DNA from: UBA3071 sp965369635
GTDB taxonomy: Bacteria; Chloroflexota; Anaerolineae; UBA3071
DNA length: 6,624 nt
Assembly: GCA_965369635.1 (NCBI GenBank)
Contig: CBDURC010000171.1
Coordinates: 1 to 6,624, forward strand
Direction: 5' to 3'
The notes beneath the pieces were generated by a model. That model did no database searches. It was not told the DNA's origin and saw nothing but the letters and a program-made list of their open reading frames with translations. Below, one piece after another: positions 5,449 through 6,624 of this stretch (position 1 is its first letter; each line of letters starts with the position of its first letter). A program made the position numbers and the translations under genes.

Positions 5449-5477
5449 TTGACGAAAGTCTGACCGCGTGTTATACT
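5449..5477 (+). promoter_or_regulatory. sigma-70 promoter for the threonine dehydrogenase gene
   Basis: TTGACG (5449-5454), a 17-nt spacer and TATACT (5472-5477) make a near-consensus promoter. Transcription would begin near 5484, giving a leader of about 83 nt before the ATG at 5567. A weak GGGGT/ACCCC hairpin (about 5487-5507) can form at the start of that leader. Confidence 0.75.
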
Positions 5478-5566
5478 CTTGCCGGTGGGGTTGCATTCTG
5501 TCACCCCGGCACCCATTCAGTCAACGGCCTCTCATATCTCGTCTCGTTTCTCGGAGGAAGCACTGC

Positions 5567-6541
5567 ATGTCAAACGAAATGAAGCAAATCCTTGTCACCG
5601 GAGCGGTAGGGCAAATCGGTTCGGAGTTGACCATGGCCCTGCGCAAGCGATACGGCGGCGAAAACGTTGTGGCCACCGGTCACAGGACTCGGCCCAACGC
5701 GGCGTTGCGGGATTCGGGCCCTTTCGAGTTCATTGACGTGACCAAGAGGAAGACCATCGAGGAGGTGGTGAGGAAGTACAACATTGACACCATCTATCAC
5801 TTGGCTGCCATCCTGTCGGCCGTCGGCGAGGAGAAGCCGCTCCTGGCCTGGGATGTGAACATGAACGGCCTGTACAATGTCCTCGAAGTCGCCCGCGAGC
5901 ACGAGATGGTGCGGCTGTTCTGTCCTAGTTCCATTGCCGTTTTTGGGCCGGAGACGCCGCGGGACAACACGCCACAGGAGACCATCCTGTGTCCTTCGAC
6001 GATGTACGGCGTCACCAAGGTGGCGGGCGAACTTCTTTGTGACTACTACTTCGAACGCTTTGGCCTGGACGTGCGTGGCCTGCGCTACCCGGGCATCATC
6101 AGCGCCGAGACTCTGCCCGGCGGAGGCACCACTGACTACGCCGTGGCGATCTACTACGAGGCGATCCGGCACAAGCGCTACACCTGCTTCGTCCGGAAGG
6201 ACACGATGTTGCCGATGATGTATATGCCCGATTGCATCAAGTCTGCCATTGATCTGATGGAAGCCGATCTGTTGACCCTCAAGCACCATGCCGACTTCAA
6301 CCTGGCGGCCATGAGCTTCTCCGCTGGGGAACTGGCGGCGGAGATCAAGAAGCACATTCCCGAGTTCGTGTGCGAGTACGAGCCCGACTCCCGGCAGGCG
6401 ATTGCCGATTCGTGGCCCCGCTCCATTGACGACAGCGCTGCCCGCGAAGAGTGGGGCTGGGAGCCGAGCTACGACCTGGCGGCCATGACTGTAGACATGC
6501 TGGAGAAATTGGGCCTGCGGCACGCGGAAGGGAAGCTGTGA
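5567..6541 (+). CDS. L-threonine 3-dehydrogenase, extended SDR type
   Basis: A 324-residue cytoplasmic NAD-dependent enzyme resembling UDP-galactose epimerases. It belongs to the SDR-type threonine dehydrogenases, which oxidise L-threonine to 2-amino-3-ketobutyrate, usually cleaved next to glycine and acetyl-CoA. Visible motifs are TGAVGQIG (11-18, NAD binding), HLAAILSAVGE (78-88), PSSIAVFG (120-127) and catalytic Y147GVTK151. Signatures of the threonine dehydrogenase branch follow: LRYPGIISAETLPGGGTTDYA (172-192), MLPMMYMPDCIK (214-225), NLAAMSFSAGELAAEI (245-260) and DSWPRSIDDSAAREEWGW (281-298). The ATG at 5567 is supported by GGAGGA 8 nt upstream (5553-5558), and the Rossmann strand starts at residue 7. 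It is transcribed divergently from the glycan operon by its own promoter. The usual partner, 2-amino-3-ketobutyrate CoA ligase (kbl), is not seen in the 83 nt downstream. This type is distinct from the zinc-dependent Tdh of E. coli, so no symbol is given. It appears complete. Confidence 0.93.
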   Translation: MSNEMKQILVTGAVGQIGSELTMALRKRYGGENVVATGHRTRPNAALRDSGPFEFIDVTKRKTIEEVVRKYNIDTIYHLAAILSAVGEEKPLLAWDVNMNGLYNVLEVAREHEMVRLFCPSSIAVFGPETPRDNTPQETILCPSTMYGVTKVAGELLCDYYFERFGLDVRGLRYPGIISAETLPGGGTTDYAVAIYYEAIRHKRYTCFVRKDTMLPMMYMPDCIKSAIDLMEADLLTLKHHADFNLAAMSFSAGELAAEIKKHIPEFVCEYEPDSRQAIADSWPRSIDDSAAREEWGWEPSYDLAAMTVDMLEKLGLRHAEGKL

Positions 6542-6624
6542 GATGAGTGCGCCTGCCGCACATCGCGAGGCTTTCTACTGGCTGGCAAGATCGAACTGGA
6601 TGAGGACCTGAACATCATCTTCGC
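6542..6624 (+). other. window end downstream of threonine dehydrogenase, no clear gene
   Basis: An ATG at 6543 opens only 22 codons before TGA at 6609. The frame in phase with the dehydrogenase stays open to the window end and reads LLAGKIELDEDLNIIF in its last part, which looks protein-like but has no start codon ATG or GTG. It may be the 5' part of a frameshifted or truncated next gene, or non-coding DNA. No terminator hairpin was found. Confidence 0.25.

Noticed and set aside
5468..5566. Upstream start for threonine dehydrogenase at 5468
   Set aside because: It lies inside the promoter's spacer and -10 region, has no RBS, and adds 33 Arg/Ser-rich residues ahead of a standard Rossmann N-terminus. 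The ATG at 5567 has GGAGGA at 8 nt.
5570..6523. Long minus-strand open frame opposite threonine dehydrogenase
   Set aside because: It is the antisense of a gene with full family signatures; such long shadow frames are usual in GC-rich DNA.

Overview
The window is about 6.6 kb of GC-rich bacterial DNA. The likely source is a Chloroflexota (Anaerolineae-like) genome. This is inferred from gene style only: a deacetylase with a long Thr/Pro/Ser stalk, an RmlD-type reductase with the STNEVFDG signature, an SDR-type threonine dehydrogenase, and many small GC-rich hairpin and heptamer/octamer repeats. There is no rRNA, tRNA, CRISPR array or intact transposase.

Layout. Five genes run leftward on the minus strand, in transcription order: a membrane-anchored SGNH/GDSL hydrolase (5369-4416), an RmlD-like dTDP-4-dehydrorhamnose reductase (4419-3490), a family 2 glycosyltransferase of the rhamnosyltransferase type (3476-2523), a 12-helix MFS transporter (2399-1209) and a secreted CE4 polysaccharide deacetylase (1099-17). 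The first two overlap by 4 nt and the third starts 13 nt after the second, so these three form a tight operon. The transporter follows after a 123-nt gap. The deacetylase has its own strong promoter, whose -35 box contains the transporter's stop codon. On the plus strand, an SDR-type L-threonine 3-dehydrogenase (5567-6541) is transcribed divergently. The 197-nt spacer between the divergent genes holds two good sigma-70 promoters, one for each direction.

Biology. A sugar-nucleotide reductase, a glycosyltransferase, an anchored esterase-like SGNH protein and a secreted deacetylase together suggest a small locus that makes and trims a cell-surface glycan. The transporter's substrate cannot be read from the sequence. 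Threonine dehydrogenase belongs to amino-acid catabolism and is probably just a divergent neighbour.

Most notable signal. No clearly new defence or enzymatic system is visible. The best unexplained observation is a GC-rich palindromic repeat of about 28 bp present in two adjacent genes (3678-3705 and 4521-4548). It is read in different frames and adds about 8-9 residues next to conserved motifs. A related palindrome (439-454) does the same in the deacetylase. This looks like a small dispersed palindromic element that tolerates insertion inside coding sequence. Two short tandem repeats (1-30 and 3499-3530) also supply the 3' ends of genes.
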